Shown here one piece after another: positions 18,434 through 26,652 of a stretch of DNA of 50,765 bases. Positions within the stretch are counted from its first letter, which is position 1, and the number at the start of each line of letters is the position of its first letter. The DNA comes from Candidatus Hodarchaeota archaeon. Its GTDB lineage: Archaea > Asgardarchaeota > Heimdallarchaeia > Hodarchaeales > YT1-039. The notes under the pieces were generated by a model. The model had not been told where the DNA came from, searched no databases, and saw only the letters and a program-made list of their open reading frames with translations. A program made the position numbers and the translations under genes. The stretch covers positions 1 through 50,765 of the forward strand of contig JAEOTF010000221.1 in NCBI GenBank assembly GCA_016840025.1, written 5' to 3'.

Positions 18434-18808
18434 TTGTCGGAAGATAGCCCCGAGAATTGTTTTTTTACCCTATTTCAAAATTATGTGGTTGAAAAGAATT
18501 GGGAGTTCGAAAAGGTGAGTGGACACGTCTACATTGACCCTGAATTAATTTCTCATGTTATTCGAGCAGAAGAGGATGATGAGTGGTTCGCTGTAAAATT
18601 TCTTGACTGGAACCGTTCCGTTGGCACAGATCAAGCCATCCGTCTTCAACGGTTTTGTGAAATGAATTCTATGTCGGGCATTCTGGTAGTAAAAAAAATT
18701 GGCGAGAATACACTCAGTTTCTGTAATCGACACGGAATAGTGACACTAACCGAAGACGATCTTACACAAATTAACAATAACGGTATTATCAGTCCATCCT
18801 CTAGGTAA
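18434..18808 (+). CDS. Small Mrr/PD-(D/E)XK-like protein
   Basis: This 124-residue protein starts at TTG 18434, with GGTG about 9 bases upstream. The central region (DEWFAVKFLDWNRSVG, then SGILVVKKIG and NRHGIVTLTEDDL) follows the pattern of Mrr/restriction-endonuclease-like domains. There, an acidic residue, a V-K strand, SVG, a GILV strand and a GI-L strand occur in that order. The usual Q-x-K triad residue is replaced by V-K, so catalysis is uncertain. No methylase or restriction partner is adjacent. It precedes another small gene of unknown function. Confidence 0.45.
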   Translation: MSEDSPENCFFTLFQNYVVEKNWEFEKVSGHVYIDPELISHVIRAEEDDEWFAVKFLDWNRSVGTDQAIRLQRFCEMNSMSGILVVKKIGENTLSFCNRHGIVTLTEDDLTQINNNGIISPSSR

Positions 18809-18826
18809 TTAGCATTAACTTCTATA

Positions 18827-19186
18827 ATGATAGCTACGATTACAAAAAATAAACTAACAAAATTCATTCAAACTTTTCAACGATATGATCAGATTTCAGC
18901 AATTATGACTCGAAGGATTTATTCTCCGAGAACAAATAGGTATAATTGGGCTTCAACAGAAAATGTTGATTTCCAAGAGATTGCCAATCAAATACAGGTG
19001 GTGACCAATAACATTTGGAAATTGTACGACTATATTTACTCTAGTCATGAACTAGAGTGTTTAAATGAAAGTTTACATCATGGGCATACCTCGTTACGAA
19101 AACACTTATTGATCTGTGCAAATTTAATAGTGCAGGACTTTCAGAACGGAAAACTGAAAAAACTTAGCACATCAAAAGCGAGCTAG
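18827..19186 (+). CDS. Hypothetical helical protein, 119 aa
   Basis: I do not recognise a family. The protein is mostly alpha-helical and polar, with paired aromatic/His residues (YDYIYSSHELECLNESLHHG) and a basic C-terminus. It has no signal peptide or membrane segment. It begins 18 bases after the Mrr-like gene on the same strand, so the pair is probably co-transcribed. Confidence 0.5.
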   Translation: MIATITKNKLTKFIQTFQRYDQISAIMTRRIYSPRTNRYNWASTENVDFQEIANQIQVVTNNIWKLYDYIYSSHELECLNESLHHGHTSLRKHLLICANLIVQDFQNGKLKKLSTSKAS

Positions 19187-19376
19187 TGATCCGTTGTCTG
19201 GTAAATATGACTAGAAAGGGTTAATACCAGATGTCAAAGGGCTAGACGCTGAAACACTAAACTACATTCATCCGTTAAGGTGAATAGTGGTGAACCTTTA
19301 GGACAATTCATCAATTATTTATGAAAAACGTCTCTAAGGCAAATATAACTTAATTATTTAATTGAGGTGTAAAACG

Positions 19377-20606
19377 ATCGAAGCAGTTATCCTCGCAGCA
19401 GGGGAATCGCGACGACTCTACCCCTTATTAGCAAATAAACCTACATGTATGCTTCGTTTTTTGGGGCGACCTCTCCTTGAATATCAAATCGAAGCACTCG
19501 TGAAGAGAGGGGTTCGAGAGATCCACATTGTTCGATCAGAGAAAGAAGGGCATATTATTGAAGAATACTTTGGAAGTGGTAGCCAATGGCGGTGTTTCTG
19601 TGATTATGCCACACAACGTGTGCCTCGAGGGGTAGGAGATGCCATTTCCTGTGGAGCGGAGAATCTTCTTGATACAGGTCCCTTTATTGTGCTTTTCTCA
19701 GATGTCTTTTTTTATCCGGAACTGATTTCAAGGGCTTTTGAGACCTATAACACCCTATCACCCAATGTTTTGGCTGCAATTACGCTTGCTCGCGAGCCAC
19801 GAAAATTTGGTGTCGTCGAAAAGGATCCCTCGGGTAAGATTACTTCTATCACAGAAAAACCAACTTCTGTAGAAAGAAGTCACTATGTCTCGGCGGGGTT
19901 TTTCATCCTTGATAATAGCATAGTCGGATTAATCAGACAAAATAAAATGGATTATATTGCCACATTAAGCCAAACTATATCAGAAGGGCGACATGTTCAT
20001 GGAGTCCTTTGGGAAAAAGATTGGATTGATATAACTCACCCTTGGGATGCATTATTTGCCAATCGGATGATAATGAACGCCAATGTAAAAGAATCTCGCA
20101 TCTCTCCCGAGATAACCATAGAACACAAGGTCACTATCGAACACCCTGTCATTATTGAACAGAATGCACATATTAGATCGGGGGCCACTCTAATCGGACC
20201 TGTATACATTGGTGAGGGAGCTAAAGTAGGACATAATGCTTTTGTTAGAAAATACTCCTCAATGGATCGAAAATCAGCTATTGGTTTTTCATCAGAAATT
20301 AAGAACTCACTGCTAATGGAGGGGGCACGTCTTCATAGTCTGGTTTATCTTGGGGATAGCCTTCTAGACAGATACTCTGTAGTCGGACCAGGTTCTTGTT
20401 CAATGAACTATATACCGAAAGTTGAAGGACATACAACTGTTCATTCGAAAATTGAGGGGGAAATCGTCGACACGGAATTGGAGAAGTTTGGAGTCGTAGT
20501 TGGCTCTCATTCGGTGATAGCTGCAAATAACACTCTTTATCCAGGGATTAAAGTTGCTCCTAACACTCTTACGCAGCCAGGTGAGACTATTAAAGAGGAT
20601 CGATAA
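19377..20606 (+). CDS. Sugar-1-phosphate nucleotidyltransferase with left-handed beta-helix (GlmU/MJ1101-like)
   Basis: This enzyme of about 409 residues has the N-terminal nucleotidyltransferase signature AVILAAGESRRLYPL and then NKPTCMLRFLGRPLLEYQIEAL. The GTP/UTP/dTTP-sugar pocket continues to about residue 235 (VSAGFFILDN, WIDITHPWD). A hexapeptide-repeat beta-helix (about 250-390, ITIEHKVTIEHPVIIE, GPVYIGEGAKVG) follows, as in archaeal bifunctional UDP-GlcNAc pyrophosphorylase/acetyltransferases. It probably makes an NDP-sugar for surface glycans. Start choice: a GAGGTG Shine-Dalgarno sequence at 19364-19369 lies 7 bases before ATC 19377, giving a protein that opens exactly where the family does. 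TTG 19362 would lie on top of that Shine-Dalgarno sequence. No ATG or GTG is available, so ATC is proposed as the start. Confidence 0.85.
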   Translation: MEAVILAAGESRRLYPLLANKPTCMLRFLGRPLLEYQIEALVKRGVREIHIVRSEKEGHIIEEYFGSGSQWRCFCDYATQRVPRGVGDAISCGAENLLDTGPFIVLFSDVFFYPELISRAFETYNTLSPNVLAAITLAREPRKFGVVEKDPSGKITSITEKPTSVERSHYVSAGFFILDNSIVGLIRQNKMDYIATLSQTISEGRHVHGVLWEKDWIDITHPWDALFANRMIMNANVKESRISPEITIEHKVTIEHPVIIEQNAHIRSGATLIGPVYIGEGAKVGHNAFVRKYSSMDRKSAIGFSSEIKNSLLMEGARLHSLVYLGDSLLDRYSVVGPGSCSMNYIPKVEGHTTVHSKIEGEIVDTELEKFGVVVGSHSVIAANNTLYPGIKVAPNTLTQPGETIKEDR

Positions 20607-20669
20607 TGTTTTGAGAGTAATGATTAGACACGAGCAATCTGATGTAAAAAAGGCAATAGAAGAAGAGAG

Positions 20670-21335
20670 TTAACGGGCAATTTTACGTAAGAATTTCTTA
20701 AAGAGGCTTTTGTCTTCCCTAGAAAAGAAATCAACCCCTTCCATTAATCTGATCGCCTTTACAATCTTCGTGTTGTCGTTTGTTAGAGCACCCTTGAGGC
20801 CAATTTTTGCTGATTGGAAAAGAGGATGATTAACAGTAGTGGAGGAAACCTGACGTGCGTATTGAGAAAGTTTCATTGCAGCAGTTGCAGGACCTTCCGC
20901 TAAGGCTGAAGCCGCTGAGGAACAGGCAAAAAAAACTGCTGCATTTGTATAAAGTCCAGACTCCTCTTGTTTATAACCTGCTGCTTCATACTCTTCGGCA
21001 GTTTTTTGGTATTCCTTTTTTTGATCAAAGAGGGGACTTTTTTCTTCAATTTCTGCTTTGCTTAAAACACCACCAAGTCCTTTTTGTCCTATATCATCAA
21101 CTTTGGATTTCAGTTCAGACAAAAGGGAAGCATCTAACGGTATGCCTGAATCAACCTCTACGGTAGTTCTTCTAGATTCTTCGTCAGGGGGTTTTGCCCC
21201 TGTTAAAACAGATGGCTTTAGGGTTTCTTCTTCGAAAATAGCAGGTGGAGTGGGTGGGGGTGTAGGTAAATCAGGATGGGCACTAGGTGGGGATGGAAGA
21301 CCACCCTTTTTGTCCTTTTCTCTTTTCCGAGACAT
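20670..21335 (-). CDS. Proline-rich N-terminus plus helical domain, unknown function
   Basis: This 221-residue protein begins with about 60 disordered residues rich in Pro/Lys/Glu (GGLPSPPSAHPDLPTPPPTP). A helical region with Ala-rich repeats follows (KKEYQKTAEEYEAAGYKQEE, GLYTNAAVFFACSSAASALA) resembling TPR/SNAP-like alpha-hairpins. The C-terminus is basic. There is no signal peptide. Proline-rich tails followed by TPR-like hairpins suggest an adaptor, but I do not recognise the family. It is convergent with the nucleotidyltransferase gene. Confidence 0.6.
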   Translation of the reverse strand: MSRKREKDKKGGLPSPPSAHPDLPTPPPTPPAIFEEETLKPSVLTGAKPPDEESRRTTVEVDSGIPLDASLLSELKSKVDDIGQKGLGGVLSKAEIEEKSPLFDQKKEYQKTAEEYEAAGYKQEESGLYTNAAVFFACSSAASALAEGPATAAMKLSQYARQVSSTTVNHPLFQSAKIGLKGALTNDNTKIVKAIRLMEGVDFFSREDKSLFKKFLRKIAR

Positions 21336-21520
21336 TTGTTATCGTTCCTAGTTTACTTAAAACTGGTGTTCTTATATTTTTAGCGGATGGGGACTTGCTA
21401 ATTAATTTGGTATAGCAATCTAAGGTTTTAAAGTTCTAAAAAATGATGACTGCTATGATATTACTCTTCTTCTTAATAGAAACTTCTTCTCTTTTAAAGA
21501 CTGTTTTATATTAAAAAAAC

Positions 21521-22129
21521 ATGACAAAAACTCTCAATGATAACGTAATTGAGGTCGAGGCTAAAGTATACATTATAAATGAAAATGAATTCACTCATCT
21601 AAGAGCTGTGTTACTTTCTAAAGATTTTAAGGCGTTAATAGAACATCAAGAGACTGATTTTTATTATAATTCCCCAGTTCGGGATTTTAAACAAACTGAT
21701 GAAGCCCTGAGAATTCGTAAAACAAAAATAAATGGAATTAATAATGATGAAAACCTAGAAATCACTTGGAAAGGGCCAAAACTTGATCCAAAGCTTAAAA
21801 CAAGAGAAGAACTGACAGTTACCATCAAGGACACTTCTGTTTTAGCATTAAGACAGTTTTTATCTGTTTTAGGATTTTTTGATGTTCTGAAAGTGAAAAA
21901 AAGGCGGGAATCTTTTAAAAAGGGGAATGTCATAGTTTCACTTGATAGAGTAGAAAAACTGGGGCTATTCATGGAAGTAGAAATTCTATCAACAGCCTCT
22001 AAAGTAGAAAATGCACGAACAAAACTTGTCAAATTGCTTCGTGATCTAATTCCAGATTATGAACAAAGAAATATTCGAAAGAGCTATTTAGAGCTTCTGA
22101 TAGAAGAAATCACTGAAAAAGAGAGTTAG
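21521..22129 (+). CDS. CYTH domain protein (class IV adenylate cyclase / triphosphatase family)
   Basis: This 202-residue protein has the diagnostic ExExK-type motif near the N-terminus (IEVEAKVYI). Basic/acidic strands follow (LRIRKTK, ITWKGPKLDP, VIVSLDRVEKLGLFMEVEI), matching the CYTH triphosphate-tunnel fold. Family members hydrolyse or cyclise triphosphate substrates (thiamine triphosphate, inorganic triphosphate, ATP) with metal. The archaeal members are usually called CyaB-like and their substrate is generally unknown. It starts at ATG 21521, just upstream of and co-oriented with the RNA methyltransferase. Confidence 0.85.
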   Translation: MTKTLNDNVIEVEAKVYIINENEFTHLRAVLLSKDFKALIEHQETDFYYNSPVRDFKQTDEALRIRKTKINGINNDENLEITWKGPKLDPKLKTREELTVTIKDTSVLALRQFLSVLGFFDVLKVKKRRESFKKGNVIVSLDRVEKLGLFMEVEILSTASKVENARTKLVKLLRDLIPDYEQRNIRKSYLELLIEEITEKES

Positions 22130-22150
22130 ATAATCATTGTGTGAACTTAA

Positions 22151-23095
22151 ATGGTTAATCTCCTTGAAAAAGCACAAAAACTCGGTTATAGACTAAAATT
22201 GGTAGAAAGATGGATTTCTTTTTGGGGAGAAGAATTCACGGAAGCTTTACTAAAAGCCAATGAACAGGGGGTAACACGAGCAATCCGAGTCAATACCTTA
22301 AGAACTTCTAATACTACTCTCAGAGAGCAACTTGAAAAGAAGGAATTCTACTTAGAAAAGAGTAAATTTGTTCCCAATGGTCTCTTGATATACAATGAAC
22401 CATTACCTCTTGGTGCTACGACAGAATACCTCCTTGGATATTATACAATTCAAGGAATAGCATCACAATTACCAGCTCTTGTATTAGAACCCCATCAACA
22501 TGAAAAAGTTCTAGATATGACGGCAGCGCCTGGTGGAAAAGCAACACAAATAGCTGCAATAATGAAAAACCGCGGAATCCTTATATGTTTAGATTGGAGC
22601 CCTAGACGGCTTCGTGCGTTACAATTTAACATGGGACGACTGAATGTTCAAAACCAAGTGATTTTGAGGATGGACGCAAAAAAAGTTGAGCAGATAGGAA
22701 TAAAATTTGACAAAATTCTTCTTGATGCACCTTGTACGGGATCAGGAATTATTTACAAAGACTTTTCCCGTAAAAAAAGCCGTTCTGAACAAGATATCCA
22801 ACAAATGAGTAAAATACAGAAAATATTGTTAAGAGGAGGGTTAAATGTCCTCAAAAAAGGAGGTAGATTAGTATATAGCACCTGCTCTTTAGAACCTGAG
22901 GAAAATGAAGAAGTAATCGCAGCAGTGTATTCACAGGGGGAGGTAAGAATGGAAAAATTAGATTTAGGGGGAACACCGGGGTTAATTAACTACAAAGATA
23001 AAGAGTTGGATGAAAAAATCAGCTATTGCCAGCGATTTTTTCCACATACAACTAAAACGGAAGGATTTTTTATTTGCAGTCTAAGAAAAGTATGA
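22151..23095 (+). CDS. NOL1/NOP2/Sun-type RNA m5C methyltransferase
   Basis: This 314-residue protein shows all hallmark motifs of the RsmB/NSUN family. The SAM-binding loop is LDMTAAPGGKATQIAA (about 121-136), motif IV is DAPCTGSG (Cys195) and motif VI is STCSLEPEENEEVI (Cys245), the nucleophile. QGIASQLPALVLEP precedes the SAM loop, as is typical. It methylates cytosine-5 in rRNA or tRNA; which one cannot be determined here. The stop codon overlaps the ATG of the following NIP7-like gene (ATGA), so the two are translationally coupled. Confidence 0.9.
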   Translation: MVNLLEKAQKLGYRLKLVERWISFWGEEFTEALLKANEQGVTRAIRVNTLRTSNTTLREQLEKKEFYLEKSKFVPNGLLIYNEPLPLGATTEYLLGYYTIQGIASQLPALVLEPHQHEKVLDMTAAPGGKATQIAAIMKNRGILICLDWSPRRLRALQFNMGRLNVQNQVILRMDAKKVEQIGIKFDKILLDAPCTGSGIIYKDFSRKKSRSEQDIQQMSKIQKILLRGGLNVLKKGGRLVYSTCSLEPEENEEVIAAVYSQGEVRMEKLDLGGTPGLINYKDKELDEKISYCQRFFPHTTKTEGFFICSLRKV

Positions 23096-23637
23096 AAAAA
23101 ACCCCAGAATTTCTTAGTTACAACCATCCTATAGTTCAGTTGGCCAATCAAGCAATTTTAGATATAACAGGGGGAGTACCAATAGAGCAAATTCTTCCTG
23201 ATTCGGCATTCATTGAATTAGGGAGACCAACTATGCTATATTCTATTTCCGTTGAACTTAAAGAGATCATAGAGAGTCTATCATCATCATTTCGTCCTGA
23301 AAACGCAGGTTTATGCCTTGGTACCCGCAGAAAAACGCGATTTGATCTATCCCTTGAGAGTTTACCAATAATTAATTACTATACTAGACGGTTTATAGTA
23401 GTTGATAAGAAAGGTGAACAAGAGTTTCTTTATGGGCACAATTTAGAGAAAAAAAGAATCATAAAGGAATTCAATGTAATAAAACACTCTCGTTGTATAG
23501 TACGCAACGTTAACGGAGAAGCTATCGGAATAGGTATCCTTGAAAATTCATCGGAGAGTAGTCAACTAAGAAATATACAGGATTTAGGTTATTATCTTCG
23601 AAAGGAGAATATGGGTCTTAGGAAGATGAAAGACTAG
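23092..23637 (+). CDS. NIP7-like PUA-domain RNA-binding protein
   Basis: The protein has 181 residues from ATG 23092, which overlaps the previous stop as ATGA; an upstream TTG at 23074 is less likely. The C-terminal half has the PUA pattern (FLYGHNLEKKRII, then CIVRNVNGEAIGIGIL). The N-terminal half resembles the NIP7/archaeal pre-PUA domain. PUA proteins bind structured RNA in ribosome assembly or RNA modification. Coupling to an NSUN methyltransferase suggests that it helps recognise the same substrate; archaeal NSUN enzymes are often encoded beside PUA proteins. Confidence 0.8.
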   Translation: MKKTPEFLSYNHPIVQLANQAILDITGGVPIEQILPDSAFIELGRPTMLYSISVELKEIIESLSSSFRPENAGLCLGTRRKTRFDLSLESLPIINYYTRRFIVVDKKGEQEFLYGHNLEKKRIIKEFNVIKHSRCIVRNVNGEAIGIGILENSSESSQLRNIQDLGYYLRKENMGLRKMKD

Positions 23638-24009
23638 TAATATATTCAGACCAACCAACTTTTAACCATCAATGGGTGATTTATCTCCGATTATACTCAA
23701 GAATTATCGCTTGGCGAGATTTACCAAGAAATTGAACGTGAACAAGCTTCCTGAATAATGCTTCTCAACATTTCCCGATCGACCACAAATTCCCGCCTAA
23801 ACCTGCTACCTAAGGTTCTTCCTTCTCTCCTTCTTTTTTCCACTGAGCTTGGACAGTAGCCACAATAGTTGAATCAAATATCTTTTGAGGGAATGTAATA
23901 ATTAGGAAGAGGATTTCGACTTGAAAAACTTGTCTAATTCAAAAGAAAGAAAAAAAAAACAGTAATTAAATATAGTAATTATACGATCATTTTAAGGAGT
24001 GTTAAGCCA
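23638..24009. other. Intergenic region before hypC
   Basis: The 372 bases between the NIP7-like gene and hypC hold no convincing gene. A short frame (IYQEIEREQAS, ending at about 23753) could be a decayed fragment. The last 20 bases provide the hypC ribosome-binding site (AAGGAG, 23994-23999). Confidence 0.3.
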
Positions 24010-24264
24010 ATCTGCCTCGCCATCCCTGCCCAAATTATTGAAATCCTTTCTCCCGAAATGGCCCGAGTAGATCTCGGATCAGGAGTTATTCAGGAAGTTG
24101 TGACAGCATTAGTTCAACCAATAACGATAGGTGAGTGGGTTCTCATTCATACAGGCTATGCTATTGAGAAAATTGACGCAGAAGAAGCAATAAAAACACG
24201 TGAACTTTGGGAAGAGGTTTTGGGCTATATGGAAGATGATGGAAATAATATCAAAGATAATTAA
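24010..24264 (+). CDS. hypC: HypC/HupF-type hydrogenase maturation chaperone with ATC start
   Basis: Read from ATC 24010, this 84-residue protein opens with the invariant HypC N-terminus (start)-CLAIPAQIIEI. It continues with ARVDLG, VGEWVLIHTGYAI-type strands (here IGEWVLIHTGYAIEKID) and EEAIKT. In HypC the second-position cysteine binds iron and partners HypD and the hydrogenase large subunit during NiFe(CN)2CO assembly. The Shine-Dalgarno sequence AAGGAG ends 10 bases before the ATC. The first in-frame ATG (24058) would remove the essential cysteine, so ATC is proposed as the start. No hydrogenase or other hyp gene is in this window, so this is an orphan copy. Confidence 0.8.
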   Translation: MCLAIPAQIIEILSPEMARVDLGSGVIQEVVTALVQPITIGEWVLIHTGYAIEKIDAEEAIKTRELWEEVLGYMEDDGNNIKDN

Positions 24265-24395
24265 CATTTATATAAGACTATAGAGAGGAATGAATAACCA
24301 TTTTTTGAAATTACTTCACAAAAATTGACTAAAAATTTTTACTAGCCGATATTAATTAATATCTAAGAGATCAGAAACGAATAGAGTGAGGTAAA

Positions 24396-25736
24396 ATGCC
24401 TGAAGAGCCAAAAAAAGAAGAAGTTCCAACTATTGCGGGAGAGGAAATAAAAAATGAGTTAAAAACGGTTGCAGAAACATCTAAAGCAAAAATAGAAGAC
24501 AAAACGGAGAAATGGAAGGAAGATGTAGGGAAAAAATATGGAGATAAAGATAAAATAGGAACTTCTGATTGGAAAAAACCCCCAAAAAGTATTGAACAAG
24601 AACTAAAGTTTGAATGGGATGCAATCCACGCAGAAATGCATTATGTATGGAGGTCTTTTGGGAGAGAAATCATAGGCTTCTGGGATCCTGTTGAAATCAT
24701 ATTTTTGCTCATCTTGTTATCACTCTTCGCGTTCGCACTTTTAGGTCTTACAGTGGCAATTTTACCAATTATTATAGATATTTTTCTGGGGCCATCAACG
24801 AAAGACAGTTTTAATAACTCAGTAAGTAGTTTTTGGAGGGGTTCGGGGGCACGTACGTTTTTTGCCCTATGTGGTGGTGTGCTTTGGCTCATCAGACAAA
24901 TGAGAAAAAGTGAATTCGAAAAATTTACTCGAAAAGCCAACCAACTAAAGAAAGTAACCTATATATTTGGAACTACTCCATATGCAGAGCAAGTTGTTTT
25001 TCACAACATTCGACGTTTAGGACTTGAGGAACGTATTGCAATTATTGCCGATCGAGAATTCTTGTGGGTTACTGGAGCAAGAGGAAAATGCCCTGCTTAT
25101 ATCGTAACGAATAAAGAAGAATTTCGTAAAGGAAATATGTATGAAAAACTCAAATTTAAGAATGCAGAACGTATTTTCATTTTAGCTGATAATGAGGCAA
25201 TGAATCAAGATATTTTAACTGGTGTACGACAATGGACGGATGTTGAAGTAGTACTCTTATCCCAGTTCGCCCCTGGATTTTTACAGCATATTGATCTAGA
25301 AAATCAAAATATTAAAATCATCAAGGATTTGGAGGCAAATATCGAAGATCTTGTTTTCTCTCTCAGTTTGGATATGGCTATGCCATTAGGTGGAGCTGTC
25401 GAAATTCCAGCACCCCGTAGTTATATAGGTAAACCCGCAGAAATGATAAACAGTAATTCTAATCTAAGGTTACTGAGCGTGATAGGTATTCGGCGTGGAG
25501 ACGATATTTTGGACGCTTGGGAGATTCTACAGAAAGATGACTTTGTTATTTTAATTTCTGGGCATAACACTAACTTAAAACGCACTATTCGAGTTGGACG
25601 TGAATTAAAGGATAAATTTTCACCATTTGAAATAATAACACTCATTTTCTTCGGCTTGATATTCTTTTTATTGGGTTATTTCGTGTTTGGTCCTCTTTTA
25701 TCAGGTATTATATCCCTTATAACAGGATTATTTTAA
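24396..25736 (+). CDS. Membrane protein with RCK (TrkA-N/TrkA-C)-like domains
   Basis: This 446-residue protein has a charged, Lys/Glu-rich N-terminal about 85 residues, then two hydrophobic segments (IIFLLILLSLFAFALLGL and ARTFFALCGGVLWLI). An RCK_N-like Rossmann domain (about 185-325, VTYIFGTTPYAEQVV, ERIFILADNEA), an RCK_C-like domain (about 335-400) and a C-terminal hydrophobic pair (IITLIFFGLIFFLLGYFVFG) follow. The normal GxGxxG nucleotide loop is replaced by GTTPYA. No potassium-channel selectivity filter (TVGYG-like) is present. A classic channel or Trk subunit is therefore unlikely; a regulatory or scaffold membrane protein related to CASTOR/POLLUX or RCK families is more plausible. 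A GAGGT Shine-Dalgarno sequence lies before ATG 24396. The next gene is also RCK-like, 12 bases downstream. Confidence 0.7.
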   Translation: MPEEPKKEEVPTIAGEEIKNELKTVAETSKAKIEDKTEKWKEDVGKKYGDKDKIGTSDWKKPPKSIEQELKFEWDAIHAEMHYVWRSFGREIIGFWDPVEIIFLLILLSLFAFALLGLTVAILPIIIDIFLGPSTKDSFNNSVSSFWRGSGARTFFALCGGVLWLIRQMRKSEFEKFTRKANQLKKVTYIFGTTPYAEQVVFHNIRRLGLEERIAIIADREFLWVTGARGKCPAYIVTNKEEFRKGNMYEKLKFKNAERIFILADNEAMNQDILTGVRQWTDVEVVLLSQFAPGFLQHIDLENQNIKIIKDLEANIEDLVFSLSLDMAMPLGGAVEIPAPRSYIGKPAEMINSNSNLRLLSVIGIRRGDDILDAWEILQKDDFVILISGHNTNLKRTIRVGRELKDKFSPFEIITLIFFGLIFFLLGYFVFGPLLSGIISLITGLF

Positions 25737-25748
25737 GGAGACATTACA

Positions 25749-26516
25749 ATGTTCCGTGGATTCCGGCAAAGAAAAAAATTCAAAAAATTCGCAGAGGAAG
25801 TACAGGAAGCAACAGAACAAAGATCAGATGTAATATACATTATTGGATACAACATCTACGCTGAGAAATTCGTTCAAAAACTTATTGAACTAGGGGCAGA
25901 GAATCGAACCGCGATAATATCGCCAAGAGAGCTTTTATGGATGTCTGAACTCCCTGAAAGTATCAAAATCCTGATAGAAGATAAAGAAGAAGAATTTTTA
26001 AAACCTAGAATGTATGAGTCAATTGGTTTCAATAATGCAGAAAAAATTGTGGTTCTGCTCGAAGATCCAAACATACTTCAAAGTATAATTTCCCACGTAC
26101 CAACACATACTGATGCGGAAATTATTATGCTGTCCCGTTTTGCGCCTCAATTTGTGAAATACATAGCGAAAACTCAAAGAAGTGCAAAAGTACGAATTGT
26201 TGAGGATGTTCGTCCAATAGTTCGCGAAATATTAGGATTATTTGAATTCGATATGTCCTTTCCACTGGTTTATTCTATCCCTGTAGAAGAAAAGTGGGAA
26301 GGGCTTACAATAGATAAATTAGAAATTCCTGGAGCAGTTGCTCTAAAAATTGAACGTGAATTCGAGCAAGAGGGTAAAAAAGAAAAGAAAATCAGATATA
26401 TTTCACCAAAAAATGTTCCTTTACAGTTTGGGGATAAAATAATCTATTATATTACAAAGAAAGGATCCTTGAGAACTTTTGTTTCAGCTCTATCAAATTT
26501 AAGTATTGAAAAATAA
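25749..26516 (+). CDS. Soluble RCK (TrkA-N/TrkA-C)-like protein
   Basis: This 255-residue protein is similar in pattern to the RCK part of its upstream neighbour. It has a Rossmann-like start VIYIIGYNIYAEKFVQKLIE, again without a GxGxxG loop, the strands KIVVLLEDPNILQS and IIMLSRFAPQFVKYIA, and a C-terminal TrkA_C-like domain (about 175-255). There are no membrane segments. It probably forms a heteromeric gating-ring-like assembly with the membrane partner at 24396-25736. The 12-base spacing with a TAAGGAG Shine-Dalgarno sequence implies one operon. The ligand is unknown, because the usual NAD/ATP-binding signature is missing. Confidence 0.7.
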   Translation: MFRGFRQRKKFKKFAEEVQEATEQRSDVIYIIGYNIYAEKFVQKLIELGAENRTAIISPRELLWMSELPESIKILIEDKEEEFLKPRMYESIGFNNAEKIVVLLEDPNILQSIISHVPTHTDAEIIMLSRFAPQFVKYIAKTQRSAKVRIVEDVRPIVREILGLFEFDMSFPLVYSIPVEEKWEGLTIDKLEIPGAVALKIEREFEQEGKKEKKIRYISPKNVPLQFGDKIIYYITKKGSLRTFVSALSNLSIEK

Positions 26517-26652
26517 CTTTAGATATTAAAACAAGAAGAAAAAACCCATAAAAGCTTGAAAAAGCATAAAAACAGAAGAAGAGAGACTAGAGGAGAGACT
26601 TGAAAAAATTCTCTTTGAAGAAGTTATTAAATAATAAAAAGACGAAAATAGT

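Noticed and set aside
24396..25736. Potassium channel with RCK domain
   Set aside because: No selectivity-filter signature and the membrane segments are in the wrong layout.
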